From: an uncultured Christensenella sp.
GTDB taxonomy: Bacteria > Bacillota > Clostridia > Christensenellales > Borkfalkiaceae
Length of the DNA stretch: 64,000 bases
Direction of reading: 5' to 3'
Assembly (NCBI GenBank): GCA_910579525.1
Contig: CAJTUK010000004.1
Location: 186,001-250,000 of the forward strand
Both the position numbers and the translations under genes were made by a program. Under the pieces are notes generated by a model. The model did no database searches. It saw only the letters and a program-made list of their open reading frames with translations, and was not told the origin of the DNA. Of the stretch, positions 25,235 to 33,383 are shown in pieces. Positions within the stretch are counted from its first letter, which is position 1; every line of letters begins with the position of its first letter.

Positions 25235-25969
25235 ATGAGGTATATCGCAAGTTGCAGCTGTGGCAAGGATAGTCTTGCTATGGTCTACAAAATTATAGAA
25301 CAACAACTCCCACTCGACGAAATCGTCTTCTACGATACGAATATGGAGTTTCAGTCAATCTACTATAACTGGGAACAGTTAACGAAATATGCGCAAGAGC
25401 GCGGAATTAAATGCACTACTCTTCGCCCCAAGTGTCCGTTCTTATATACGATGTTTGAGCAGCCACACAAGTCTCGCAAGGACGGGATTGTAAGATACGG
25501 ATATGCTTGGTGCGGCGGACGTTGCCGCTGGGGTACGAGTGAAAAGCTGAAAGCAATTGACAAGTATTGTGAACAGGAAGAAACGATTTGCTATGTTGGC
25601 ATAGCCGCCGACGAAACGCTGAGACTTCAAAAGGAACGTAAGGAATACAAGCGCTTCCCACTCGCGGATTGGAATATGAGCGAAGCCGACTGCTTGCAAT
25701 ATTGTCAATCACACAATATCAAATGGATTGAGAAATGCCACGACGGATACATAGACCTTTACTCAATCCTCGACCGAGTTTCTTGCTGGTGTTGTGCAAA
25801 CAAAAATCAGTGGGAACTCTACAACTACTGGAAGTACCTGCCAGAATATTGGGACAAGTTGAAAGAGCTTCAAAGCAAGATATCGCGCCCCTTTAATAGG
25901 TACACAATCTTTGAATTGGAAGAGCGTTTTGAAAAAGGCTACATACCAGTTCACCGCATCAAAAAATAA
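25235..25969 (+). CDS. PAPS-reductase-family protein (second paralogue)
   Basis: 244 residues starting MRYIASCSCGKDSLAM, nearly the same opening as the gene at 24,234, then FYDTNMEFQS, WCGGRCRWGTSEK, YVGIAADETLR and the pair SCWCCANKNQ. This is the DndC/PAPS-reductase-like fold that activates a substrate with ATP, usually to reduce or transfer sulfur. It has no N-terminal repeat. Its core confirms where the first paralogue's domain begins. Translation is probably gated by the hairpin just upstream. Confidence 0.82.
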   Translation: MRYIASCSCGKDSLAMVYKIIEQQLPLDEIVFYDTNMEFQSIYYNWEQLTKYAQERGIKCTTLRPKCPFLYTMFEQPHKSRKDGIVRYGYAWCGGRCRWGTSEKLKAIDKYCEQEETICYVGIAADETLRLQKERKEYKRFPLADWNMSEADCLQYCQSHNIKWIEKCHDGYIDLYSILDRVSCWCCANKNQWELYNYWKYLPEYWDKLKELQSKISRPFNRYTIFELEERFEKGYIPVHRIKK

Positions 25970-25980
25970 GGAGATACATA

Positions 25981-26232
25981 ATGAAATCATTTCGCCTAAG
26001 CATTACAAGAGATGGCAAGTTGTCAATCGCTTGTCCGGAGTGTGGCTCTACAAAGGTGGAAGTTACAAACTACCCTGCGAACGAGGTTGACAAGATAAAG
26101 TGCCGCCACTGCGGTCACACCCTCTACAGACCATTCCCTCAACCTAAGGGTTACCACCAAGTTACGATAGACGAACTTGATAAAGAAGACGACGAGGAAC
26201 ACAATGAAATTCGAGAACACACAGGTATTTAA
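25981..26232 (+). CDS. Zinc-ribbon protein
   Basis: 83 residues. CPECG and CRHCG (about 19-42) form a rubredoxin-type zinc ribbon, and an acidic tail (DELDKEDDEEHNEI) follows. ATG 25,981 has AAGGAGA. Overlaps the next gene by 29 nt. Function unknown. Confidence 0.68.
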   Translation: MKSFRLSITRDGKLSIACPECGSTKVEVTNYPANEVDKIKCRHCGHTLYRPFPQPKGYHQVTIDELDKEDDEEHNEIREHTGI

Positions 26233-26902
26233 TTTTGAGGGCGCGTTGCGCGGCATGCGTAATCCCAAGAATAGCTGGACTAAGTCAGACAGCTATTACG
26301 ATGATGACAAGTACGTTATCGGCGAAAACGATATGAAACTTGCTACTACTCTTACAAAGGCTGGCAGCGAACACCGCAAATTCTTACGGCAAATCTTTGT
26401 GTCCGTAGATATTACGGCTCCACTTTATTGGTGGAAGGAATTTGATACATACAAGGTCGGAACTGTTGCGAACTCGACATCAACCATGCACAAGTTGGCA
26501 TCCACTCCTATCACTATCGACTGCTTTGAAACGGACGATTATCACAGCATCGTACTTAACACCGAAGAATCAGATCCATTCCTTCAAAAGATAAACGTCT
26601 TCAACGCAATTGAGAACGACCTCATCCCGTTTCTTGAAACGTTGAGAGTTATGTACAACAAAACGCAAAATAAGCAAATCTGGAAAGAGTTGATTCGTTG
26701 GCTCCCAGAGAGCTGGTTGCAAACGCGAACCGTAACACTGAACTACGAAAATCTCTTGGCTATTTGTAGGCATAGGCGGCACCACAAACTGAATGAGTGG
26801 TCTGGCGCAGACAAAGCCGACCTTCCGAACTTCATATCGTGGGCGCGTTCACTTCCCTACGCAAAAGAATTTATCTTCTCAGACGAAGAAACACAACAAT
26901 AA
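26204..26902 (+). CDS. Divergent ThyX-like protein (possible flavin-dependent thymidylate synthase relative)
   Basis: 232 residues from ATG 26,204 (GACGAGGAAC upstream). HRKFLRQIFVSVDITAPLYWWKEFDTY and ANSTSTMHKL recall the ThyX substrate/flavin segments, and VTLNYENLLAICRHRRHHKLNEW recalls the ThyX C-terminal region. The canonical ThyX RHR-x7-S motif is not intact, so activity is uncertain. It lies at the head of a dNTP-metabolism run, which supports a nucleotide role. A structural prediction would be needed to settle the fold. Confidence 0.5.
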   Translation: MKFENTQVFNFEGALRGMRNPKNSWTKSDSYYDDDKYVIGENDMKLATTLTKAGSEHRKFLRQIFVSVDITAPLYWWKEFDTYKVGTVANSTSTMHKLASTPITIDCFETDDYHSIVLNTEESDPFLQKINVFNAIENDLIPFLETLRVMYNKTQNKQIWKELIRWLPESWLQTRTVTLNYENLLAICRHRRHHKLNEWSGADKADLPNFISWARSLPYAKEFIFSDEETQQ

Positions 26903-26914
26903 GGAGAATACATA

Positions 26915-27463
26915 GTGCGCAATTTTATTTGTATATCTGGTAAAGCACAAAACGGCAAAGACACATCAGCTGAAATCTTTAAGAACGAACTCGTTATCCG
27001 CGGGCATTCCGTCCTCGTCATACACCAAGCAGACTTGCTCAAGTATATCTGCAAAGCGTTCTTCAATTGGAACGGCGAGAAAGACGAAGCTGGCAGAACT
27101 CTGTTACAGCAAGTTGGAACCAACGTCATCAGAAAAGTTGAACCCGACTTCTGGGTAGACTTCATCGCTAAGGTCACTGGGTTCTTTAAGGATACTTGGG
27201 ATTATATCATCATCCCAGACACACGATTCCCCAACGAACTCGAAAAGTTAAAAGCGGACGACGCGAATGTTTTCCATGTGCGCGTCATCAGAAAAGACTT
27301 CAAAAGTCCACTTACCGAAGAGCAGCAACGACATCCGTCTGAGACGGCGCTGGACGGCATTGAGAGCGACTTTACGCTTCTCAATGACAAAGGCATCGAC
27401 GACTTATATGGCGGCGTTGTAGGCATTCTGGACGCCATAGAGCAGCGAATTAAGGAGAATTAA
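26915..27463 (+). CDS. Deoxynucleoside monophosphate kinase-like P-loop protein
   Basis: 182 residues from GTG 26,915 (AAGGAG 9 nt upstream). CISGKAQNGKDTSAEIF is the dNMP-kinase/AAA type P-loop (GxxxxGKDT), and IIPDTRFPNELEKLKA contains the DxRFPNE block shared with phage dNMP kinases. It would phosphorylate dNMPs for phage DNA synthesis. The stop abuts the next ATG. Confidence 0.82.
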   Translation: MRNFICISGKAQNGKDTSAEIFKNELVIRGHSVLVIHQADLLKYICKAFFNWNGEKDEAGRTLLQQVGTNVIRKVEPDFWVDFIAKVTGFFKDTWDYIIIPDTRFPNELEKLKADDANVFHVRVIRKDFKSPLTEEQQRHPSETALDGIESDFTLLNDKGIDDLYGGVVGILDAIEQRIKEN

Positions 27464-28063
27464 ATGTCGAAAGATTACTCTCATATCACACTGTTAGTTG
27501 ATATGGACGACACGATAGAAAACTTACTTCCGGCGTGGGCGGAATGGTTGAACAAGAAACACGGAACGTCTGTTAAGACTGACGATATAACGGGTTGGGA
27601 TGTTCAAAAATTCTTCCCATCATTAAGTAAAGATGAGGTTTACGCCCCTTTATATGAAGACGAATTTTGGGGAACAGTACAACCAAAAGAAGATGCTATC
27701 CACCACCTCTCACGTATCAATGAGTTGGGCTTTAAGTTATACATCTGTACCAACTCAAACTATCAAACAATACGTCGCAAGTTGGAATACATCCTCGATA
27801 GATACTTCCCGTTTATTTCTTGGTGGAATGTTATCACGATATGTAGCAAGCAACTCATCAATGCTGACATTTTGGTGGACGACGGCGTACATAATCTTCT
27901 TGGCGGTTCGTACAAAAAGATTTTGATGACCGCATCACACAATAAAGCTTTCGACGCCAACGCAAACGGTATGGTGAGAGTAAATAATTGGCAAGAAGCC
28001 TACGACAAAATAATTGAATATGCCGACCAAATTTTGGCTGGCAAAACGGAGATAGCTAAATGA
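27464..28063 (+). CDS. 5'(3')-deoxyribonucleotidase-like HAD hydrolase
   Basis: 199 residues. LLVDMDDTIENLLPAWAEWLNKKHG holds the HAD nucleophile DxD (about 12-14) in the NT5C family context. YICTNS is motif II, and ILVDDGVHNL is the C-terminal acidic motif. It dephosphorylates deoxyribonucleoside monophosphates and so adjusts pools alongside the kinase before it and reductase after it. Overlaps nrdD by 4 nt (ATGA). Confidence 0.85.
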   Translation: MSKDYSHITLLVDMDDTIENLLPAWAEWLNKKHGTSVKTDDITGWDVQKFFPSLSKDEVYAPLYEDEFWGTVQPKEDAIHHLSRINELGFKLYICTNSNYQTIRRKLEYILDRYFPFISWWNVITICSKQLINADILVDDGVHNLLGGSYKKILMTASHNKAFDANANGMVRVNNWQEAYDKIIEYADQILAGKTEIAK

Positions 28064-30195
28064 AGATAGTTAAAAAAGACGGAACATTATCTGAATACAA
28101 CGACGCAAAAATTATTAACGCAATCAGCAAATCTGCCGAGCGCGTACTGGTAAAATTTACGGACGAAGAGATTCGGCAAGTATGCGACAAGGTCAAATCA
28201 AGGCTCCCTCAACAAGAAGAGATAAGCATTCTCGAAATGCACAGATTAGTTGAGACCGCGCTTGACGAGGTTAACCCGAAAGTCGCAAAAAGCTACAGAG
28301 ACTACCGCAACTATAAGCAAGACTTCGTACACATACTCGACAAAGTATTTAAGAAGTCGCAAACGATACGATACATAGGCGACAGAGACAACGCCAACAC
28401 GGACAGCGCGCTCGTACCTACGCAAAGAAGTCTCATCTACAACGAGCTGAACGGAGAGCTTTATAAGAAGTTCTTCTTGAACGTCGAAGAACGTGCGGCT
28501 ATGAATGAAGGATACATTTACATCCACGATAGATCCGCGCGCTTAGATACAATGAACTGCTGTTTATTTGATATTGCAAAGGTTCTTGCCGGCGGCTTTG
28601 AAATGGGCAACGTTTGGTACACAGAACCTAAAACATTGGATGTTGCGTTCGACGTTATCAGTGACATCACGATAAGCGCAGCCGCTTGTCAGTACGGCGG
28701 GTTCACTATCCCCCGCGTTGACACAATCTTGGCGCCGTATGCTCAAAAGAGCTACGAAAAATATAAGCGCGAGTTTTACGCTATCGCATCCGTGTTAAAC
28801 AACTCTGGCAAGACCGTAGACGAACAAGCCGACATATATGCAGAGCGTAAGGTACGCCGCGATTTTGAACAAGGCTTCCAGTCTTGGGAGTACCGCTTCA
28901 ACACCGTCGGCAGTAGCCGCGGCGACTACCCTTTCATCGCAACATCATTCGGTATCGGCACAAGCCGCTGGGAGCAGATGGCTACGGAAGTTATTTTAAG
29001 GACACGTATGGGTGGTCAAGGCGCGACAGGTCACAAGAAACCTGTGCTCTTCCCCAAGCTCACCTTCTTGTATGACGAGAATTTACACGGCGAAGGCAAA
29101 CCTATGGAGTACTTATTTGACACGGCAGTCGAATGTTCAAGTAAATCTATGTACCCAGACTTCCTCTCCCTCACGGGCGAAGGCTACATACCGAGTATGT
29201 ACAAAAAGTACGGCAAGGTCGTATCGCTTATGGGTTGTCGCGCGTCCCTTTCGCCTTGGTATGAGCGCGGCGGTATGGAACCTGCCGACGAGAATGATAC
29301 GCCGATTTTTGAAGGAAGATTTAACCTCGGCGCAATCAGTTTGCATCTTCCGATGATATTGCAAAAAGCGCGCCAAGAGAACAGAGATTTCTACGAAACG
29401 CTTGACTATTATCTGCAACTCATCAGGGGATTGCACAAAAAGACCTATGACTATCTCGGCGAAAAGCTCGCGTCCACCAACCCTCTTGGTTATTGCCAAG
29501 GCGGCTTCTACGGCGGAACGCTCAGCCCCGACGACAAGATAAAGCCACTTCTCAAGCCAATGACTATGAGCTTCGGTATCACGGCTCTGAACGAACTTCA
29601 ACAACTCTACAACAAAAAGTCAATTGTTGAGGACGGAGAATTTGCCCTTGAAGTTATGAGGCATATCAATGCTAAGGTAACGGAGTTCAAAAAAGAAGAC
29701 GGTATCTTATATGCAATCTACGGCACGCCCGCCGAAAGCCTTGCAGGACTGCAAGTAGAACAGTTCCGTAAGAAGTACGGCATCATCCAGAATGTATCCG
29801 ACAGATTGTACGTTTCAAACAGCTTCCACTGCGGCGTATGGGAAGACATCACTCCCATCGAAAAGCAAGATTATGAGCGCCGTTTTTGGGATTTGTTCAA
29901 CGGCGGCAAGATACAATATTGCCGTTATCCCGTCTCATACAACAAAGACGCAATAAAAACGCTCATCAGACGTGCAATGGACTTTGGATTTTATGAGGGC
30001 ATTAACCTCTCGCTCTCCTACTGTGAAGACTGTGGGTATGAACAGCTGGATATGGATAAGTGTCCGAAATGCGGAAGCGAACTCATCACGAAGATTGACC
30101 GAATGAACGGCTATCTCGGCTACACAAGGGTACACGGGCGCACAAGGTACAACGACGCAAAGAACGCTGAAATCAAAGACAGGATTTCAATGTGA
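28060..30195 (+). CDS. nrdD: Anaerobic ribonucleoside-triphosphate reductase (class III)
   Basis: 711 residues. An N-terminal ATP-cone (IVKKDGTLSEYNDAKIINAI) is followed by the 10-stranded barrel (YIHDRSARLDTMNCCLFD, TRMGGQGATGHKKPVLFPKLTF) and a C-terminal zinc site (CEDCG...CPKCGS). The glycyl-radical segment is MNGYLGYTRVHGR...NDAKNAEIKDR. It makes dNTPs without oxygen, so the host lives anaerobically. It is activated by NrdG, encoded 7 nt downstream. Confidence 0.96.
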   Translation: MKIVKKDGTLSEYNDAKIINAISKSAERVLVKFTDEEIRQVCDKVKSRLPQQEEISILEMHRLVETALDEVNPKVAKSYRDYRNYKQDFVHILDKVFKKSQTIRYIGDRDNANTDSALVPTQRSLIYNELNGELYKKFFLNVEERAAMNEGYIYIHDRSARLDTMNCCLFDIAKVLAGGFEMGNVWYTEPKTLDVAFDVISDITISAAACQYGGFTIPRVDTILAPYAQKSYEKYKREFYAIASVLNNSGKTVDEQADIYAERKVRRDFEQGFQSWEYRFNTVGSSRGDYPFIATSFGIGTSRWEQMATEVILRTRMGGQGATGHKKPVLFPKLTFLYDENLHGEGKPMEYLFDTAVECSSKSMYPDFLSLTGEGYIPSMYKKYGKVVSLMGCRASLSPWYERGGMEPADENDTPIFEGRFNLGAISLHLPMILQKARQENRDFYETLDYYLQLIRGLHKKTYDYLGEKLASTNPLGYCQGGFYGGTLSPDDKIKPLLKPMTMSFGITALNELQQLYNKKSIVEDGEFALEVMRHINAKVTEFKKEDGILYAIYGTPAESLAGLQVEQFRKKYGIIQNVSDRLYVSNSFHCGVWEDITPIEKQDYERRFWDLFNGGKIQYCRYPVSYNKDAIKTLIRRAMDFGFYEGINLSLSYCEDCGYEQLDMDKCPKCGSELITKIDRMNGYLGYTRVHGRTRYNDAKNAEIKDRISM

Positions 30196-30202
30196 GGTAC
30201 GT

Positions 30203-30703
30203 ATGAACTATCATAATATTTTACACGACAATATGTTAAACGGCGACGGGTTGCGTGTTGTTCTCTTCGTATCGGGTTGTGAACATCACTGTAAAGGATG
30301 TCACAATCCACAGACGCACGCCCCATCCTCTGGCATTCCGTTCACACGGGCTGAGGAAGATGAAATCTTTGAACAACTTTCAAAGCCATACATACAAGGG
30401 TTGACGCTTACGGGCGGCGATCCGTTGCACCATTGCAACTACACAACTCTTCTCGCTCTCTGTAAAAAAGTCAAAGCAACATTTCCCAAAAAGAATATAT
30501 GGCTCTACACTGGGTATCGTATCGAAGATATCCCAGAGGAAATGCAAGAAATCTTCCAGTATATAGATACAATTGTTGACGGACGGTTCGTCGAGGAATT
30601 AAAAGATGTAAACCTTCCCTACGTTGGTTCTTCCAACCAAAGGATTATCCGCTTAAATAAAAGAATATTTGCTACCCTCAAGGTTGGCAATTTTAAGGAG
30701 TAA
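30203..30703 (+). CDS. nrdG: NrdG, radical-SAM activase of class III ribonucleotide reductase
   Basis: 166 residues with NGDGLRVVLFVSGCEHHCKGCHN (CxxxCxxC, the 4Fe-4S/SAM site, about 26-33) and LTLTGGDPLHHCN. It generates the glycyl radical on NrdD. Normal length for NrdG. Confidence 0.95.
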   Translation: MNYHNILHDNMLNGDGLRVVLFVSGCEHHCKGCHNPQTHAPSSGIPFTRAEEDEIFEQLSKPYIQGLTLTGGDPLHHCNYTTLLALCKKVKATFPKKNIWLYTGYRIEDIPEEMQEIFQYIDTIVDGRFVEELKDVNLPYVGSSNQRIIRLNKRIFATLKVGNFKE

Positions 30704-30709
30704 TACATA

Positions 30710-31195
30710 ATGAATAAATTTGAAAAAGTTTCAAAGAAGCAATATGACTTGGACGCATGGGGCGGCAAGCATATGGCTGACTACGATGACATAAAACTTC
30801 CCCACCGCGCTACGAAGTGCAGCGCAGGCTACGACATTTATGCCACCATCGGTTTTGAACTCCCTCCCGGCGAATCTATCAAGTTCCCTACGGGTATCAA
30901 GGTTTCGCTTGACGACAATAAGTTCCTTATGGTTGTTCCTCGTAGCAGTCTTGGGTTTAAGTACAGAGCGCAACTCGATAACACGGTCGGCATCATCGAC
31001 GCAGACTACTACAACAATTCCAACAACGAAGGACACATCTGGGTTAAGATAACTAACGACTCAAAGCGCGGCGATACGCTCGTCGTGAACAAGGGCGACG
31101 CTATCGCTCAGGGTATCATCCTTGAGTACTTCAAGACTGACGATGACAATGCAGACGGAGTAAGAAACGGCGGTCTCGGTAGCACCTCAAAATAG
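30710..31195 (+). CDS. dut: dUTPase-family protein
   Basis: 161 residues with the five trimeric dUTPase motifs: AGYDIYA, PRSSLGFK, GIIDADYYNN...EGHI, GDAIAQGII, and NGGLGSTSK (the C-terminal flexible arm, normally RGxGGFGSTG). The motif 3 region carries a small insertion (NNSNNEGH), and the arm lacks the usual phenylalanine. It hydrolyses dUTP to dUMP, keeping uracil out of phage DNA and feeding thymidylate synthesis. Confidence 0.9.
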   Translation: MNKFEKVSKKQYDLDAWGGKHMADYDDIKLPHRATKCSAGYDIYATIGFELPPGESIKFPTGIKVSLDDNKFLMVVPRSSLGFKYRAQLDNTVGIIDADYYNNSNNEGHIWVKITNDSKRGDTLVVNKGDAIAQGIILEYFKTDDDNADGVRNGGLGSTSK

Positions 31196-31302
31196 CGCTT
31201 TACAGCGTCGATAGCCTCTGACGATAGCTTCTTCAAGGAACTCGATAAAGTGTCACAGCGGCTAAATGGCGCAGCCAGACTGGCGATTAAGGAGCATTTC
31301 TT
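31196..31302 (+). other. 107-nt gap before the Pth2 gene
   Basis: No ORF and no convincing structure seen. It ends in a GATTAAGGAG ribosome binding site. It is unusual only because most neighbours in this operon overlap. Confidence 0.4.
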
Positions 31303-31776
31303 ATGATACAAATATTAGACGAGAGAACAATGAGACAGTTAATTATAGCAAGAAAAGATTTGAATATGTCAGCTGGGAAATTGGCGGCGCAATGCTGCCA
31401 TGCCTCTATGGCATTTTTAACTAAACCACTTAGAGACCAATCAAGAATAATTAAATCAACTGCCACGGGGAATAAAACATTTTCTATAACTTTACCATCA
31501 AGTATTTGTGATGAATGGATTTGTGGTATATTCACAAAAACTATCTGCGCGGCAAAGAATTATAACCATCTTATGAAGGCTATCACAATGGCTCGTGAGC
31601 TTGGTCTGGTTGAAGGCAAGGATTTCTTTCTTATCAAAGATAATTGTCTTACTGAACTCAAGCCAGAAGAAATTGATGAGAACGGCGTCGGCAGAACTCT
31701 TACTTGCATCGGTTTCCGCCCACTCGAAGATGACATCGCTCATTTAATAAGCAAAAAATTTCAGCTTTATAAATAA
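31303..31776 (+). CDS. Pth2-type peptidyl-tRNA hydrolase
   Basis: 157 residues. RQLIIARKDLNMSAGKLAAQCCHASMAFL is the Pth2 opening (K-MSxGKxAAQxxHA). The family's D-x-G/TEL segment (DNCLTELKPEEI) and TLTCIGFRPLEDD near the C-terminus follow. Pth2 is the archaeal/eukaryotic type, which also occurs in some bacteria and phages. It frees tRNA from stalled peptidyl-tRNA. With the Thg1-like gene this makes two tRNA-maintenance genes in one phage. Confidence 0.88.
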   Translation: MIQILDERTMRQLIIARKDLNMSAGKLAAQCCHASMAFLTKPLRDQSRIIKSTATGNKTFSITLPSSICDEWICGIFTKTICAAKNYNHLMKAITMARELGLVEGKDFFLIKDNCLTELKPEEIDENGVGRTLTCIGFRPLEDDIAHLISKKFQLYK

Positions 31777-31788
31777 AGGAGAACCACT

Positions 31789-32103
31789 ATGAAGATTTAT
31801 AATCTTAGGCGCGGCGGTGGCAAAACGATAAGATTGCTATGTATAAGCGAATATACAAATGCACCCATACTATGTGTTGACCAAGCGCATAAAAACTTTA
31901 TTAAAAGAGAAGCACAAGGACTTAACATTAAAATCCCCGAGCCAATCACTATCGGCGAAATAGATAGAGCGACACGAGGAACGCATATCGCGCCAGATTA
32001 CATAGTTGACGAAGCGCTCACATACTTACAAGCGTTAATCGAAAGGTTGTCTGGGGGCAGGTTATCGAATCCCCTTGCGGTATCATTCTCAGAAAAGGAA
32101 TAA
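31789..32103 (+). CDS. Small P-loop-like phage protein
   Basis: 104 residues opening YNLRRGGGKTIRLL, a GGGKT loop like Walker A, followed by CVDQAHKNFI and DYIVDEAL (a hydrophobic strand plus DE, Walker B-like). A minimal NTPase fragment common in phage genomes. Function unknown. Last gene of the early operon, before a terminator. Confidence 0.6.
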   Translation: MKIYNLRRGGGKTIRLLCISEYTNAPILCVDQAHKNFIKREAQGLNIKIPEPITIGEIDRATRGTHIAPDYIVDEALTYLQALIERLSGGRLSNPLAVSFSEKE

Positions 32104-32109
32104 AAAATA

Positions 32110-32145
32110 AGGGCGTACCCATTTCTATGGGTCGCCCTGTTTTTA
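32110..32145 (+). terminator. Terminator of the early operon
   Basis: AGGGCG and ACCCA pair with TGGGT and CGCCCT, with one bulged T (32,110-32,138), then GTTTTTATT. It lies 6 nt past the last early gene. Confidence 0.85.
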
Positions 32146-32165
32146 TTGTTGAACGATAAGCTTTA

Positions 32166-32194
32166 TTGACTTAATGGTTGATATGTGATATAAT
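32166..32194 (+). promoter_or_regulatory. Promoter of the lipoprotein gene
   Basis: TTGACT (32,166-32,171), a 17-nt spacer, TATAAT (32,189-32,194), then AAGGAG before ATG 32,220. It makes the gene independent of the early operon. Confidence 0.85.
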
Positions 32195-32219
32195 ACATAA
32201 AATTATAAGGAGACTTATT

Positions 32220-32735
32220 ATGAAAAAAATTATTTGTGCTTTACTCATTGCGCTTTCGCTGGTAACATTATGCGCCTGCGGAACATCACCCGCCGACAAT
32301 AATGGCGGCACATCACAACCGAATATCAAAGAAGTTAATGTCGGAGACGAATTCTTGGCTTATCCTGATGTATCTTTTACGTACACATATGTTAAGCGTA
32401 CTTATCCAAACCCGAATGACCCGACAGAAGTTGAAGAAACTCGCTATGTCATCCAAATCACGGAAGCTAAATTAGTGCTTACAAAAAAGAACACCATCAC
32501 AAAAGACGAGAGCATCGCAGGTAAGTTCTACCCTTATGTAGCAAAGTTGACCGTCAAAGGTAAAACTGACGCGGCGCTTTCTGGGAAGGCTATACAGATT
32601 ACCTATTCAAATCAATATAATGGCATACCCGCGGACGGCGATATTGAGTTTAATGGCTCATTTACTTGCGAAAAGGAAGTAAATCTCTACGCTCTTGACA
32701 CCTATTACTTTAACGCAATTAAGCTTGATGTTTAA
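32220..32735 (+). CDS. Phage-encoded surface lipoprotein (probable moron)
   Basis: 171 residues. The signal peptide (KKIICALLIALSLVTLCAC) ends in an LCAC lipobox, so the mature protein would be lipid-anchored at the outer face of the membrane. The rest is a beta-rich domain (FTYTYVKRTYP, RYVIQITEAKLVL, FYPYVAKLTVKGKTD) like telokin/Ig-like DUF5067-type lipoproteins. It has its own promoter and terminator between two long operons, the mark of a gene expressed in the lysogen. Superinfection exclusion or host surface change is plausible, not shown. Confidence 0.82.
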   Translation: MKKIICALLIALSLVTLCACGTSPADNNGGTSQPNIKEVNVGDEFLAYPDVSFTYTYVKRTYPNPNDPTEVEETRYVIQITEAKLVLTKKNTITKDESIAGKFYPYVAKLTVKGKTDAALSGKAIQITYSNQYNGIPADGDIEFNGSFTCEKEVNLYALDTYYFNAIKLDV

Positions 32736-32801
32736 TTATATCAAAGATGCCTTTTATTCAAACTAATATTCTCTCCAGCAAGTTGCGCCAAATAATACTT
32801 T

Positions 32802-32858
32802 CTGGAGAAAAAAGAAGGCGACCTGTGGAAACTAATCCATAGATCGCCTATTTTTTTT
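32802..32858. terminator. Bidirectional terminator between early and late regions
   Basis: A 14-bp stem with one mismatch (arms 32,816-32,829 and 32,836-32,849) is followed by eight T on the plus strand and by CTTCTTTTTTC on the minus strand. It stops both convergent transcription units. Confidence 0.88.
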
Positions 32859-32943
32859 ATTCTTTACTCTCGTCACACGCTTGCCCACGCTCATACTCTA
32901 TCGCCTGTTCTAAGGCAAGTTTTATATCGTTAAAGATACTCAT
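32857..32943 (-). CDS. 28-residue ORF resembling the N-terminus of HigA-type antitoxins
   Basis: MSIFNDIKLALEQAIEYERG... has GAGG 7 nt before the ATG. The pattern FxDIKxxLEQAIxYExG recalls the start of HigA/XRE-type antitoxins, but no helix-turn-helix follows. It ends at the bidirectional terminator. It may be a tiny real gene or a remnant. Confidence 0.4.
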   Translation of the reverse strand: MSIFNDIKLALEQAIEYERGQACDESKE

Positions 32944-32957
32944 CTGTCGCCTCGCGA

Positions 32958-33383
32958 TTAGTCTTTGAAATATTTATCGCCGAGCCGCGTTGCCCAACCC
33001 TCGAACCATATGCTATCGTAATCTGGTAAATCGTGATATCTCTTCTTGCCGCTACGTACAAGTATCTCCCTGTACCAATAGCGTATGCAAGACGGTATGC
33101 TTACCAAGAACGGCATAAATACGCCAAGCATAATATTCTGTAAGCCGTGCCCGCTTTCGTGGCGCCTGATGCTGAATGTAGGGTTCTTGTTTGTCACGAA
33201 GAAACATCCGCACTCAAAGCCGCCCCAATTTTCCCCTATTTCAAAATAAATGAGGTAATGGAATCTGTGGGGCTTATGCCCCGTCACCATCAACGCGACA
33301 GCAACGAGGCAGCCCACTAACGTCATAGGAAGACCCCACGTAAATGAGGCTATCCAAAAGCCTATTGCCTTAAGCTTCTTCAT
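32958..33383 (-). CDS. Membrane protein with an HExxH gluzincin-like motif
   Basis: 141 residues. A hydrophobic segment (about 8-35) and a second one (about 83-100) flank the zinc motif HESGH (75-79). FEGWATRLG near the C-terminus supplies a candidate third ligand (E128). The pattern suggests a small membrane-bound metallopeptidase. It overlaps the holin gene by 14 nt and occupies the place where an endolysin gene is expected. A lysis role is inferred from position only. Confidence 0.62.
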   Translation of the reverse strand: MKKLKAIGFWIASFTWGLPMTLVGCLVAVALMVTGHKPHRFHYLIYFEIGENWGGFECGCFFVTNKNPTFSIRRHESGHGLQNIMLGVFMPFLVSIPSCIRYWYREILVRSGKKRYHDLPDYDSIWFEGWATRLGDKYFKD

